From assembly GCA_903813345.2 (NCBI GenBank), contig CAIIXF020000003.1, positions 33,903,000-33,966,999 of the forward strand: a DNA stretch of 64,000 nt. The letters run 5' to 3'. Both the position numbers and the translations under genes were made by a program. Below, one piece after another: positions 63,365 to 64,000 of this stretch. This DNA comes from Owenia fusiformis. Lineage: Eukaryota; Annelida; Polychaeta; Sabellida; Oweniidae. The notes under the pieces were generated by a model that ran no database searches, was not told the origin of the DNA, and saw only the letters and a list, made by a program, of their open reading frames with translations. Numbering within the stretch: position 1 is the first letter of the stretch; the number at the start of each line of letters is the position of its first letter.

Positions 63365-64000
63365 CGAGGGGTGATCCAAAAGTCTTGGACGCCTTGCTCT
63401 AACTTTGCTATTTTCTAATATAATTACATGAAACTTTCAGGTAGTAAAGATCAACATCTTAACAACTTTGTGTATAAGGTTCAACAGAAAATAATATATT
63501 TAAGCTACTTTTCTAAATATTTTTTAATACCGGGTCCCTGCCACCCGGAACGGTATTTAGATATAGCAAATAACGTTACAACTGTTATAATTTGGCAAAT
63601 ACTTTAGGTGCAGGTGCACAACCTAACACCAGTCATGATATGAGAGAATTTCCGATTTTCAGTCTGAATGTCATCTGCCATCATCATCTTCACATATTAA
63701 GACCTACTTTTCAACATATTTTCCACGAATTTGAACACATTTTTCATACCGCTCTACCAATTAATGGAAGACATTTGTGAAAGCGCCATTGCTTATGTGA
63801 TACAAATGCTGCTGGAGTGCCACTCTAAACCTCATACAATGAGTAATAAAAAATTTCTTTCAACCCTACTTTTTCTTGAGAAAAGGAAGAAAATCACACG
63901 GAGCCATATCTAGACTGTATCGTGCATATAGTAGCTGCTCAAGGTCAATAATAGTGAAAATATCTTGTAGTATTCTTTGTTCCACTTGGATTTCTTTCAT
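63365..64000 (-). mobile_element. Mariner-like transposon end, runs off the window
   Basis: The terminus cgaggggtgatccaaaagtc follows TA (63363-63364). On the minus strand a broken transposase can be read: YSLDMAPCDFLPFLKKK near 63868-63919, the mariner 'YSPDLAPCD' motif holding the third catalytic Asp, and LVERYEKCVQIRGKYVEK near 63710-63760, the usual C-terminus. Stops and frame changes show it is dead. The rest of the element lies beyond the right edge. Confidence 0.8.

Overview
The window looks like genomic DNA from an animal, most likely an AT-rich, transposon-rich marine invertebrate; a mollusc or another lophotrochozoan is my guess, and nothing here pins the species. The evidence is multi-exon genes with GT-AG introns, vertebrate-type promoter motifs, a non-LTR retrotransposon, many short inverted-repeat elements, a tRNA-like SINE head and several satellites. 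There is no sign of bacterial gene organisation.

Three host genes can be reconstructed. (1) A minus-strand zinc-finger gene at 3060-6972 has four coding exons whose phases join exactly into a 937-residue protein with 15 zinc fingers. (2) A minus-strand gene at 11692-26248 has ten coding exons that join into a 504-residue protein with two cyclic-nucleotide-binding-like folds, probably related to CNBD2. Its 9.1-kb intron 3 holds a composite satellite, a nearly complete LINE and a tandemly amplified TIR element. (3) A plus-strand gene of unknown function has two well-supported coding exons at 49854-50135 and 50407-50604; its 3' end is unresolved. A non-coding first exon may lie near 26722, head-to-head with gene 2. 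The gap between them holds a TCTCGCGAGA motif and a TCACGTGA E-box, which suggests a bidirectional promoter.

Layout: 1-1850 intergenic with small TIR elements; 1855-6972 zinc-finger gene; 7060-11470 AT-rich intergenic sequence with TIR elements; 11692-26248 the cyclic-nucleotide-binding gene and its intronic repeats; 26249-26722 promoter region; 26966-27246 TIR element; 28246-48937 a 20.7-kb satellite of about 285 copies of a 71-bp AT-rich unit, split once by a 446-bp TIR element; 49854-54161 exons of gene 3; 54769-59621 a 4.85-kb palindromic element whose arms and spacer carry broken copies of a PIN/XPG-like ORF common in marine invertebrate genomes; 60341-61170 a TA-flanked TIR element and related tandem copies; 61500-61575 a promoter-like motif cluster; 63365-64000 the end of a decayed mariner element that runs off the window.

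I saw no confident tRNA, rRNA or CRISPR. Most long reading frames in the satellites are artefacts of repetition. The points most worth following up are the extended-loop zinc-finger module, the intronic 71-bp satellite beside a bidirectional promoter, the palindromic element, the LINE whose two ORFs are separated by one in-frame UAG, and TIR elements that have grown into tandem arrays.
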